Made by a program: the position numbers and the translations under genes. A model generated the notes under the pieces. The model made no database searches and had not been told where the DNA came from. It saw only the letters and a program-made list of their open reading frames with translations. 7,957 bases of DNA from CAZWUZ01 sp964637655 [NCBI: uncultured bacterium] (GTDB taxonomy: Bacteria; DAOPZR01): the NCBI GenBank assembly GCA_964637655.1, contig CAZWUZ010000053.1, positions 7,860-15,816 of the forward strand, read 5' to 3'. Below are positions 1-7,930 of this stretch, one piece after another (within the stretch, counting starts at the first letter, position 1; every line of letters starts with the position of its first letter).

Positions 1-1352
1 GCTGGGCGCTGGCGCGCGGCGCGCTGACCGACATCTATGCCAACCGGCTGGGCAACCAGGCGGCTTTCGTGCTGGTGTTCTGCCCGCTCTTCCTGCTGGT
101 GCTGCAGCAGCGCACCGGGGGCGGCGCGGCGCTGTTTTTCTACGCGGCCCTGCTGGCCAACGGGCGCATCTTCCACGAACTGCACATGAGCACCTTCGAC
201 CTGCCGGTGATGACGATGTCGTTTGCCGCGCTGGCTGCCGCCCTTGCGGCTGACCGCCGGCGTATCGGCCCGCTGCTGGCGGCGGTGCTGCTCGGCTGCG
301 CGCTGAATACCAAGCTGCAGGCGGCATTTCTCTATGGCGGGTTCTTCGCGCTGGCCCTGCTGCAGCGCAACCGCAGCAACGGGCGACTGCTGGCGGCCGC
401 GCTGCTGGTGGCGCCCGCGGTCTACTGGCTCGGCCGGCCGTGGTTGTGGCATGACACCTGGTACAAACTGGCGGCCAACGCCGCCTACTACCAGTCGTGG
501 AGCGCGCAGACCACGCTCTTCGGCTACTTCTACCGGCTGCCGGTCTGGTTTCTCGGCGAACTGTACGTGCGCAGCGGCGAGAGCGGCGGCGCGCCGTTCT
601 ACTACCCGCTGGTACTGATGTGGGCGACGCTGCCCGTCTTCGTCCTGGCGCTGCTCCCGGTCGGGGTGCATGCGCTGCTGCAGCGCCGGGAACGCGGCGA
701 CATCTTCATCCTCGGCGCGGTGGCCGCGTTTCTCGCCATGGTGCTGCTCCCCGCTGCCCCTAAATACGACGGGGCGCGGCTGTACGTCACCGTTTACCCG
801 CTGCTCTACCTGCTGGCGGCGGAGGGCTACGCGCGGTTGCGTCAGCGCAGCGCGGTGGTGCGTCGCATCTGGTACCGGGCGGGCGCGTTGCTGCTGCTGG
901 CGCTGCTGGTTGCCGGGCTGCTGCACCTGCGTCCCTACTACGAGGCCTGGTACAGTGACAGCGTCGGCGGGGTTGCCGGGGCCGCGCGCCTTGGGCTGGA
1001 GACGCAGACCACGGGCGCCTGTGTCAACGAGGCGTTTATCACCGGCGTGCTTGGCCGGCTGCCGGCCGGCACCAGCGTCAGGCTGCTCCCGGAAATCATG
1101 CCCATCCTGCAGCTCTACCGCGAGTACGGGATGCTGCGGCCCGACCTTGACATCGACACGACGGCCCGGCCGCAGGTGGCGGTGGTAGTCAGCCGCCAGG
1201 GCTTCTACAGCGGCTGGCTGCACGCGCTGCTGGCCCGCGACCGCCCGGTGCTGGTCAGGGAGCGTGACGGGGTGCCGCTGATTCGCGTCTATGTCGACCC
1301 GCGTGACCGGGAGCGCCTGACCGCGTGTCTTGCCCCGGCGGGGCTGCGCTGA
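1..1352 (+). CDS. GT39/ArnT-like membrane glycosyltransferase, 5'-truncated by window edge
   Basis: The frame is open from base 3 to the TGA at 1350-1352, giving 449 visible residues with no credible start, so the gene begins upstream. By eye there are about ten hydrophobic segments, then a soluble C-terminal part of roughly 140 residues from about residue 308. Features typical of the ArnT/PMT (GT39) fold are an aromatic motif RPWLWHD (residues 145-151), the segment GAPFYYPLVLMWATLP (196-211), and an Asp in STFDLP (D66) where family members carry a conserved acidic loop residue. The post-membrane stretch YSDSVGGVAGAARLGLE also fits bacterial members. Known members use a polyprenyl-phosphate-linked sugar as donor and transfer it on the periplasmic side to lipid A, a protein or a glycan. 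Full-length relatives are usually about 500-600 residues, so the first helix and the first catalytic loop are probably missing here. The acceptor cannot be told. It lies 62 bases upstream of a GT2 that could make its donor. The fold family is fairly sure; the role is inferred. Confidence 0.8.
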   Translation, partial: WALARGALTDIYANRLGNQAAFVLVFCPLFLLVLQQRTGGGAALFFYAALLANGRIFHELHMSTFDLPVMTMSFAALAAALAADRRRIGPLLAAVLLGCALNTKLQAAFLYGGFFALALLQRNRSNGRLLAAALLVAPAVYWLGRPWLWHDTWYKLAANAAYYQSWSAQTTLFGYFYRLPVWFLGELYVRSGESGGAPFYYPLVLMWATLPVFVLALLPVGVHALLQRRERGDIFILGAVAAFLAMVLLPAAPKYDGARLYVTVYPLLYLLAAEGYARLRQRSAVVRRIWYRAGALLLLALLVAGLLHLRPYYEAWYSDSVGGVAGAARLGLETQTTGACVNEAFITGVLGRLPAGTSVRLLPEIMPILQLYREYGMLRPDLDIDTTARPQVAVVVSRQGFYSGWLHALLARDRPVLVRERDGVPLIRVYVDPRDRERLTACLAPAGLR

Positions 1353-1382
1353 TTGCCAAACCGGCCAGCCGGCAGGTACAAT
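1353..1382 (+). promoter_or_regulatory. Sigma70-type promoter of the GT2 operon
   Basis: TTGCCA at 1353-1358 (5 of 6 matches to TTGACA) and TACAAT at 1377-1382 (5 of 6 to TATAAT) are separated by 18 bases. The -35 begins directly after the stop codon of the upstream glycosyltransferase. Transcription would start near 1389-1390, giving a leader of about 25 bases before the ATG at 1415. This is the best promoter match I saw in the window and it sits in the only real gap of the + strand gene set. It suggests that the four following genes can be transcribed separately from the GT39 gene. The call rests on hexamer matches only. Confidence 0.6.
1361..1372. promoter_or_regulatory. Inverted repeat in promoter spacer, possible operator
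   Basis: CCGGC (1361-1365) and GCCGG (1368-1372) form a 5-bp dyad around the two bases CA. It lies wholly between the -35 and -10 elements of the proposed promoter, where a repressor or a MerR-type activator could act. The two-base loop is too tight for a normal terminator hairpin, and no U-tract follows. GC-rich dyads of this size also occur by chance in such DNA. Confidence 0.25.
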
Positions 1383-1404
1383 ATGAACGCGACACGGGTG
1401 GAGT

Positions 1405-1408
1405 GAGG
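1405..1408 (+). promoter_or_regulatory. Ribosome binding site of the GT2 gene
   Basis: GAGG at 1405-1408 lies six bases before the ATG at 1415. This site, together with the canonical GT2 N-terminus (TTVSIVIPARDE) that follows at once, decides the start against the upstream in-frame alternative at 1325, which overlaps the previous gene. Confidence 0.65.
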
Positions 1409-1414
1409 ACCGGC

Positions 1415-2344
1415 ATGACCACGGTAAGCATAGTCATTCCCGCGCGGGACGAGGCGGAAAACATCGGGGCGCTGACCGCGCGACTGCTGCAGGCGGCGGC
1501 AGCGCTGCCGGCGTACCGCTTTGAATACGTGTTTGTCGACGATGCCAGCCGGGACGAAACGGCGGCCGGCCTGCGCGCGTTTGCCGCCGGGCGTGACGAC
1601 GTGCGCCTGCTGTCGACCGGGATGGAACCGGGACTGACCAACGCGCTGCGCACCGGTTTTGCCGCGGCAACGGGCGACCTGATCGCGTTCCTGCCGGCCG
1701 ATCTGCAGTCCGACCCGGTCACCGACCTGCCGCTGCTGCTGGCACCGCTGGCGGAGGGAGCCGATCTTGTGCTGGGGGTGCGGCGTTCACGCCGCGGCTA
1801 CAAGCGCCTGGTCACGCGCGTCTACCACGCGCTGGCGCGCACCTGTTTCGGGGTCAGTTTCCGCGACATGAACTGGATCAAGGCGTTCCGCCGCGAACTG
1901 CTCGACGAGTTCCACCTGCGTTACGAATGGCACCGCTACCTCCCGGTCTTCGCGCATCATGCCGGGCGGCGCGTGGTCGAGGTCGATACCGACGAGCGCG
2001 TGCGCACGCACGGGCGGTCGAAGTTCGGCCCGGTGAGCAGTTTCAAGGGGCTGCAGGATCTTATCACGCTGCAGTTCGACCTGTTCTTCCTGCGCCGCCC
2101 GATGCGCCTGTTCGGCACCGCCGGCATGCTGCTGCTGCTGCTCTCGGCGCTGCAGGCGACCGCGATGTTCACCTACCTCGTGGCGACGGGATTCACCGTC
2201 CGGCTCGGGGCGGGTATCTACGCGATGCTCATCCTGCTGGTCTTTGCCGGCTGCCAGTCGTTCGGTTTCGGGTTGCTGGCGGAGTACCTCGCGCAACTGC
2301 ACGAGCAGCTTGCCACCCTGCAGAAACGTGAACGCGGGCGCTGA
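1415..2344 (+). CDS. GT2 family polyprenyl-phosphate glycosyltransferase with two C-terminal membrane helices
   Basis: A 309-residue protein of the DPM1/ArnC/GtrB-like type of GT2 enzymes. Known members move a sugar from a nucleotide donor to a polyprenyl phosphate (usually undecaprenyl phosphate) on the cytoplasmic face. The N-terminal nucleotide-binding fold shows SIVIPARDEAENI (residues 5-17), FVDDASRDET (40-49) and the metal-site region FLPADLQSDP (92-101). Position 94 is Pro where many relatives have Asp (DADLQ). RVRTHGRSKFG (195-205) matches the conserved R..G.SK motif that precedes the membrane part. Two hydrophobic segments follow at about 230-257 and 264-290, then a short charged tail. 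It is the first gene of a tight run and its 3' end overlaps the next gene by 17 bases. The sugar is not predictable. The flipped product would suit the GT39 enzyme upstream. The family is sure; the exact donor and lipid are not. Confidence 0.88.
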   Translation: MTTVSIVIPARDEAENIGALTARLLQAAAALPAYRFEYVFVDDASRDETAAGLRAFAAGRDDVRLLSTGMEPGLTNALRTGFAAATGDLIAFLPADLQSDPVTDLPLLLAPLAEGADLVLGVRRSRRGYKRLVTRVYHALARTCFGVSFRDMNWIKAFRRELLDEFHLRYEWHRYLPVFAHHAGRRVVEVDTDERVRTHGRSKFGPVSSFKGLQDLITLQFDLFFLRRPMRLFGTAGMLLLLLSALQATAMFTYLVATGFTVRLGAGIYAMLILLVFAGCQSFGFGLLAEYLAQLHEQLATLQKRERGR

Positions 2345-3452
2345 CGGCTGCGTACCGGCGCTGCCCGGCGCCGGTCGCCGCGGCGTGCCGACCGCAGCGC
2401 GTACGGAGAGCGGCGAATACACGCTGCTGCTGCCGCAGCCGCTCCCCCCGCCGCCGGCCGGGGAAACCGTGCTCGCCTGCCGCGTTGGCGGCGACTGGCT
2501 GCCCGCGGTGACCCGCGCCGCCGACGGCACCCTGCAGGCGGGGTTCGATCTGCCCGTGGCACTCGCGGATAACCTGCTGCCGCTGCGTCCGGTACCGGCA
2601 CTGCTGCGTCATGGCGGCGGGCTCCTCTCGGCACTCCCCGGCCCGGTCAAGCGCGGGGTGCGTGCGGTCGAGGGCATGCTGCGCGGGCGCAGGGAAGTCC
2701 CGCCCGATCCGGACAGCGAAGCACTGGCGACACTGCTCTGGCCGTCGCGCCCGTGGCGTACCGCTGACCCGTCGCTCTATCTCACGCTCGATATCGACCG
2801 CGCCTCGGCGCTGGCCAACCTGCCGCGCGTGGCGGCGGACCTCGAACGCAGCGGCTGGCGCGCGACCGCGTTTGTGCCGCTCTCCCTCTGGCGCACGCAT
2901 GGCGCGCAGGCACCGGAGTCGCCGGCGCTCGATTACGCGGTGCATGGTGACACGCATTGCCCCGGTGGCAGCCGCGGCGACCTTGCGGCCGCACTGCAGC
3001 ACCTGCCGCCGCGCGTAGCTGCCGGCTACCGCGCCCCGTTCCTCCGGCTGGATGCGCCGGTGGTGACGGCACTGCAGCGTTGCGGGTTCCGCTACGACTC
3101 GTCGGTGAGCGCAACAGGATTTTCCACGGGGGCCTACGCGGTACCGGGCAACGGCTTTCCCTGGCCTTTCCGCGTCGGGCACCTGCTCGAACTGCCCGTC
3201 ACGCTGCCGCTCGACAGTACGCTGGTCTTTCGCGGCTCTACCAACACGGCTATCATGCAGGCGTGGACGGAAACGCTGGTTGCCCGACGGGCGCAGCGTG
3301 CGCTGCTGCTCATGGCGGTGCATCCTGATGACCACCTGCTCTGCCGCCCGGGGCTGTATGAGACGTGGCTCCACGTCCTGGGCGAGGCGCAGGCGCAGGG
3401 TCTGGCCATCCGTGCGCTCGCTGACGGAATGGAACGATGGACCTCCTGCTGA
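2328..3452 (+). CDS. NodB-fold polysaccharide deacetylase-like protein with uncharacterised N-terminal region
   Basis: A 374-residue protein if translation starts at GTG 2328. There is no good Shine-Dalgarno there and the start lies inside the GT2 gene, which suggests coupling; GTG 2385 is an alternative 19 codons later. The NodB domain begins near residue 148: LTLDID (152-157) supplies the acidic pair, HGDTH (206-210) the metal-binding histidines, GYRAPF (233-238) the motif-3 Arg, and AVHPDDH (330-336) the late conserved His. All catalytic groups seem present, but the acids are spaced as D-x-D rather than the classical TFDD. Such enzymes remove N-acetyl, N-formyl or related groups from sugars; ArnD, which deformylates undecaprenyl-linked aminoarabinose, is a relative of this fold. 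No signal peptide is seen, so it should act in the cytoplasm. Residues 1-145 match no domain I recognise. In this operon a lipid-linked amino sugar is the natural substrate guess. Confidence 0.8.
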   Translation: MNAGADGCVPALPGAGRRGVPTAARTESGEYTLLLPQPLPPPPAGETVLACRVGGDWLPAVTRAADGTLQAGFDLPVALADNLLPLRPVPALLRHGGGLLSALPGPVKRGVRAVEGMLRGRREVPPDPDSEALATLLWPSRPWRTADPSLYLTLDIDRASALANLPRVAADLERSGWRATAFVPLSLWRTHGAQAPESPALDYAVHGDTHCPGGSRGDLAAALQHLPPRVAAGYRAPFLRLDAPVVTALQRCGFRYDSSVSATGFSTGAYAVPGNGFPWPFRVGHLLELPVTLPLDSTLVFRGSTNTAIMQAWTETLVARRAQRALLLMAVHPDDHLLCRPGLYETWLHVLGEAQAQGLAIRALADGMERWTSC

Positions 3453-4837
3453 TCAACCCGGTGCATCCGCTGGCGGCGCGCTACGGCGGCTTTGCCGCCG
3501 CCAACGTTGCCCCCGTCTATCCGCCATTGGGACTGCTGGCACTGGCGGCGTGGTTGCGCGAAAAGACGGCGCATCGCGCACGCCTCCTCGATGCCGAAGC
3601 GGAAGCGCTCGACTTTGCCGCGCTCGACGCGGCGGTGCGGCAGGCGCCGGAAACAGTCATCGGTGTGACGCTGCGCACGTCGGCTTACCCGCCGCTGGTG
3701 CCGCTGCTGCGCGGCTGGCGCGCGGCGGGGAAGACCGTCATCGCGGGGGGCATCCACCCGACCATCGACGCGGACGGAGTGTTGCATGACGGCGCGGCTG
3801 AGTACGTGGTGCGGGGAGAAGGGGAACAGACACTGGCGGCGCTGCTCGACGCGCTCGCGGCGGGGCGTACGGTCGACGGCATCGATGGCGTGTCGTGGTG
3901 CGCGGGAGGAGACGTGCGGCACAATGCGCCGCGCGCGCTGCTGGAGAATCTCGATGAACTGCCGCTCCCGGCGCGCGACCTGGTGCCCATGGAACGCTAC
4001 CGCGCCGGGCCGCAGCATTACCGGCAGCAGCCGCACACCAGCATGATGGCCTCACGCGGCTGCCCCTTTGCCTGCACGTTCTGTTCGAGCCGCTCGCTCT
4101 GGGGCCGCCGCTATCGCGTGCGCAGTGTCGCTTCGGTCATGCGCGAACTCGACGACCTGCGCGACCGCTATGGCATCCGCGACGTCTGTTTCTGGGACGA
4201 CCTGTGGGGGCTGCAGCCGGCGTGGGTGGAGGAATTCTGCGACGCGATGCGCGGGCGCGGCCTGACCTGGTCGTGCGAAGCGCGGGTCGACACGCTGACG
4301 GAGCCGCTGCTGCGGCGCATGGCGGCGGCGGGGTGTTTCTGCATCTTTTTCGGGTTCGAGTCGCTCGATGCCACCCGCCTGCAGGCGTTGGGGAAGGGAA
4401 TCACCCCGGAACAGATCGCGCAGGTGAGCCGCTGGTGCGCGGCATGCCACATCGAAGTGCGGGCGAATTTCATGCTCGGGCTGCCGGGGGAGACACCGGC
4501 GGCAGTGGAGCGCGAATTCGCGCGCATCTGCGCGTTCAACTTCGATTTCGTCAAATTCAACATTTTCACCCCCTACCCGGGGACGGAAGCGCGGGCGTGG
4601 ATCGAACAGCATGAACCGGAACGCCTGCTTACCGACCCGGCGAAGTTCACCGGCTACTTCGCCACCTACCTGCCGGCCGGCTATGCCTCGCGCGCAGCAC
4701 TCGAAGCGCTGCGCGACCGCCTGCTGCGCCGCTACTATTTCCGCCCGCGCTATATCGCGCGGCGGCTGCGGCGGCTGACGAGTGTTGCGGAACTGCGCCG
4801 CCACCTGGCGGGCGCGCGCGCGCTGCTCGGACGCTGA
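3437..4837 (+). CDS. B12-binding-domain radical SAM protein (class B methylase-like)
   Basis: A 466-residue protein starting at ATG 3437, with GGAA at 3426-3429 seven bases upstream, overlapping the previous gene by 16 bases. Residues 1-140 form a cobalamin-binding-type Rossmann domain (LLLINPVHP near the start, VIAGGIHPT at 101-109, VRGEGEQTL at 125-133). I see no DxHxxG motif, so any cobalamin would bind without the usual lower His, as is common in this family. The radical SAM core has the iron-sulfur motif C209-x3-C213-x2-C216, then FWDD (252-255), GFES (306-309), FMLGLPGET (345-353) and TPYPGTE (378-384). Known relatives (BchE, P-methylases, HpnJ and many glycan-cluster proteins) carry out methylation at unreactive carbons, ring formation or other rearrangements. 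A basic tail follows residue 425. Its place between a deacetylase and a methyltransferase suggests that it edits the same lipid-linked sugar or lipid. The family is sure; the reaction is unknown. Confidence 0.88.
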   Translation: MDLLLINPVHPLAARYGGFAAANVAPVYPPLGLLALAAWLREKTAHRARLLDAEAEALDFAALDAAVRQAPETVIGVTLRTSAYPPLVPLLRGWRAAGKTVIAGGIHPTIDADGVLHDGAAEYVVRGEGEQTLAALLDALAAGRTVDGIDGVSWCAGGDVRHNAPRALLENLDELPLPARDLVPMERYRAGPQHYRQQPHTSMMASRGCPFACTFCSSRSLWGRRYRVRSVASVMRELDDLRDRYGIRDVCFWDDLWGLQPAWVEEFCDAMRGRGLTWSCEARVDTLTEPLLRRMAAAGCFCIFFGFESLDATRLQALGKGITPEQIAQVSRWCAACHIEVRANFMLGLPGETPAAVEREFARICAFNFDFVKFNIFTPYPGTEARAWIEQHEPERLLTDPAKFTGYFATYLPAGYASRAALEALRDRLLRRYYFRPRYIARRLRRLTSVAELRRHLAGARALLGR

Positions 4838-4838
4838 C

Positions 4839-5564
4839 ATGGCCGACTACCTGACCAGCGAGGGGAAGCGCCTGACGGTGCCGGGCGGGGTGCTGCCACG
4901 CCTCGGCTATGCGCTGCTCGGGGTGCCGCATCTCGGCTATCGCGCACGGCTGCAGCGCTACCGTTCCTTCCTGCAGGACGTGCCATGCGGTACGATGGTC
5001 GAACTCGGCTGCGGCTACGGCTTTCTCGGGCGCGACCTGCCGGCACGGTGCTATGCCGGGGTGGATACCGATGCTGACCGGCTGCGGCGGGCACGGGCGG
5101 GCGGGCGGGCGGCGGTGCGTGGCGATCTCTGTCGCGCGCCGTTCGCAGCGCACTCCGCTGACGTGGTGGTCATGGCGGAGGTGCTGGAACATTTGCCCGA
5201 CCCGGAGACGGCGCTGGCGGAGGCCGCACGCCTGCTCAAGCCCGACGGCATACTGCTCGTGAGCGTGCCCTATCCTGACGCCGGCGACTGCGACGCGTTC
5301 GGGCACGCGCATCCGGGCTATACGCAGGCCGCACTGCGTGACCTGCTGACCCGCGCGGGGTGGCAGGTGGAGCGCCTCGCACCGTATGGCGGGGAACTCT
5401 TCGCCCGTGCCTGGCGCGCGCAGCGCGCGCTCCCCGGCGGCATCGTCGCCGCCACGCTCTGGTTTCTGCTCATGCTGCCGCTGCTCTGGCTCGATCCGTG
5501 GCTGGCCACAACCCGGCAGCCCATCGGCTGGATCGTTCGCGCGACCCCGGTCGGGCGGAAATAA
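4839..5564 (+). CDS. Class I SAM-dependent methyltransferase (Methyltransf_11 type)
   Basis: A 241-residue protein starting at ATG 4839, one base after the TGA of the radical SAM gene, so translation is probably coupled; only a weak GGA (4829-4831) precedes it. The SAM-binding glycine loop is VELGCGYGFLG (54-64), followed by the acidic strand end GVDTD (74-78), the GDLCRAPF region (95-102) and VLEHLPDPETAL (115-126), which is typical of UbiE/Methyltransf_11 enzymes. KPDGILLVSVPYP (134-146) is the usual post-motif strand. Near the C-terminus lies a hydrophobic stretch of about 22 residues (201-222), long enough to anchor or insert in a membrane, which would suit a lipid-linked or hydrophobic substrate. 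An in-gene GGGC repeat encodes residues around 86-92. The family and SAM binding are well supported; whether it methylates O, N or C, and on what, cannot be seen. It is the last gene of the operon. Confidence 0.85.
   Translation: MADYLTSEGKRLTVPGGVLPRLGYALLGVPHLGYRARLQRYRSFLQDVPCGTMVELGCGYGFLGRDLPARCYAGVDTDADRLRRARAGGRAAVRGDLCRAPFAAHSADVVVMAEVLEHLPDPETALAEAARLLKPDGILLVSVPYPDAGDCDAFGHAHPGYTQAALRDLLTRAGWQVERLAPYGGELFARAWRAQRALPGGIVAATLWFLLMLPLLWLDPWLATTRQPIGWIVRATPVGRK
5095..5110 (+). repeat. (GGGC)4 tandem repeat, G-quadruplex motif inside the methyltransferase gene
   Basis: Four GGG triplets at 5095-5097, 5099-5101, 5103-5105 and 5107-5109 are each separated by a single C, and a further GG follows after the last C. 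This meets the usual definition of an intramolecular G-quadruplex with one-base loops, on the coding (RNA-like) strand. The four-base unit is not a multiple of three, so slippage would shift the reading frame downstream of the SAM-binding motif. Only four copies are present, so high-frequency slippage is not assured. Confidence 0.6.
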
Positions 5565-5566
5565 AC

Positions 5567-5597
5567 GACGCCCCGCCGGTATCGCCGGCGGGGCGTC
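5567..5597 (-). terminator. Intrinsic terminator between convergent operon and GSIII gene
   Basis: GACGCCCCGCCGG (5567-5579) pairs perfectly with CCGGCGGGGCGTC (5585-5597) around a five-base loop, a 13-bp GC-rich stem. Read on the - strand, the stem is followed by GTTTATTT, a U-rich run, so it best serves the GSIII gene, whose stop is 12 bases before it. On the + strand the stem starts two bases after the methyltransferase stop, but TGTGGCTG follows, with no U-run. It could still slow or end + strand transcription or protect the 3' end. Confidence 0.8.
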
Positions 5598-5609
5598 TGT
5601 GGCTGAACG

Positions 5610-7793
<2,184 letters not shown>

Positions 7794-7800
7794 CGTGCTG

Positions 7801-7807
7801 CCTCCTT
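7801..7807 (-). promoter_or_regulatory. Strong Shine-Dalgarno site of the GSIII gene
   Basis: On the - strand AAGGAGG is followed by seven bases and then the ATG at 7793. It is a full anti-16S match and stronger than any site in the operon on the other strand, in keeping with a highly expressed enzyme. It fixes the start of the gene. Confidence 0.85.
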
Positions 7808-7809
7808 GT

Positions 7810-7824
7810 GCCGGTCTGACCGGC
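7810..7824. promoter_or_regulatory. 15-base palindrome next to the GSIII ribosome binding site
   Basis: GCCGGTC and GACCGGC flank a single central T, a perfect 7-bp dyad. As RNA it can form a GCCGG/CCGGC stem with a five-base loop ending two bases before the Shine-Dalgarno on the - strand. It could be an operator for a dimeric regulator or a leader hairpin affecting translation or mRNA stability. No U-run follows, so it is not a terminator. Its function is unknown. Confidence 0.35.
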
Positions 7825-7867
7825 GGATTCGGTCGTTTCGCGGGGTGTCTAACCCTTGCGATTTCAT

Positions 7868-7884
7868 AGTCATTGACCAATACT
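7868..7884. promoter_or_regulatory. Bulged AT-rich dyad in the GSIII upstream region, possible regulator site
   Basis: AGT-C-ATTG-AC-CAAT-ACT is an inverted repeat with one extra base in the left arm; its core ATTGACCAAT (7872-7881) has 4-bp arms. It lies 75-91 bases upstream of the GSIII start, in the most AT-rich part of the window. The same bases contain TTGACC (7873-7878), which with TCGAAT (7897-7902, 18-base spacer) could be a weak promoter pointing to the right. I found no convincing promoter for GSIII itself: TATGAA on the - strand (7868-7863) lacks a decent -35, and no sigma54 TGGC-N8-TTGC pattern is present. Confidence 0.2.
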
Positions 7885-7930
7885 TCACGGCTCTACTCGA
7901 ATGCAAGGCAACGACGGATGGGAGGTTTTC

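Noticed and set aside
69-71. GTG as a start codon for the first membrane protein
   Set aside because: The frame is open to the left edge, there is no Shine-Dalgarno, and the family needs at least one more helix and a catalytic loop upstream.
1325-1414. Start of the GT2 gene at 1325
   Set aside because: It would add 30 residues before the canonical SIVIPA strand and overlap the previous gene and the promoter, whereas ATG 1415 has a good ribosome binding site.
1787-2530. 247-residue open frame on the - strand across the GT2 gene
   Set aside because: It is low-complexity, Gln/Arg-rich and lacks a start context, and the GT2 frame explains the region.
2229-3374. Long open frame of 381 residues on the - strand, opposite the deacetylase gene
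   Set aside because: The translation is rich in Arg, Gln, Ala and His without any motif, as expected from the complement of GC-rich coding DNA. The + strand frame has clear NodB motifs.
1-3452. Naming the genes arnT, arnC and arnD
   Set aside because: Only family-level resemblance is visible, the deacetylase has an unfamiliar N-terminal region, and no arnA or arnB is in the window.
3134-5312. Three long - strand open frames (3134-4036, 4052-4840, 4647-5312) over the radical SAM and methyltransferase genes
   Set aside because: They are shadows of the + strand genes, whose family motifs run throughout; no domain can be seen in the shadow proteins.
7794-7880. Longer GSIII with a start near 7880
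   Set aside because: The extra 29 codons translate the palindrome and the Shine-Dalgarno site and do not look like a GSIII N-terminus.
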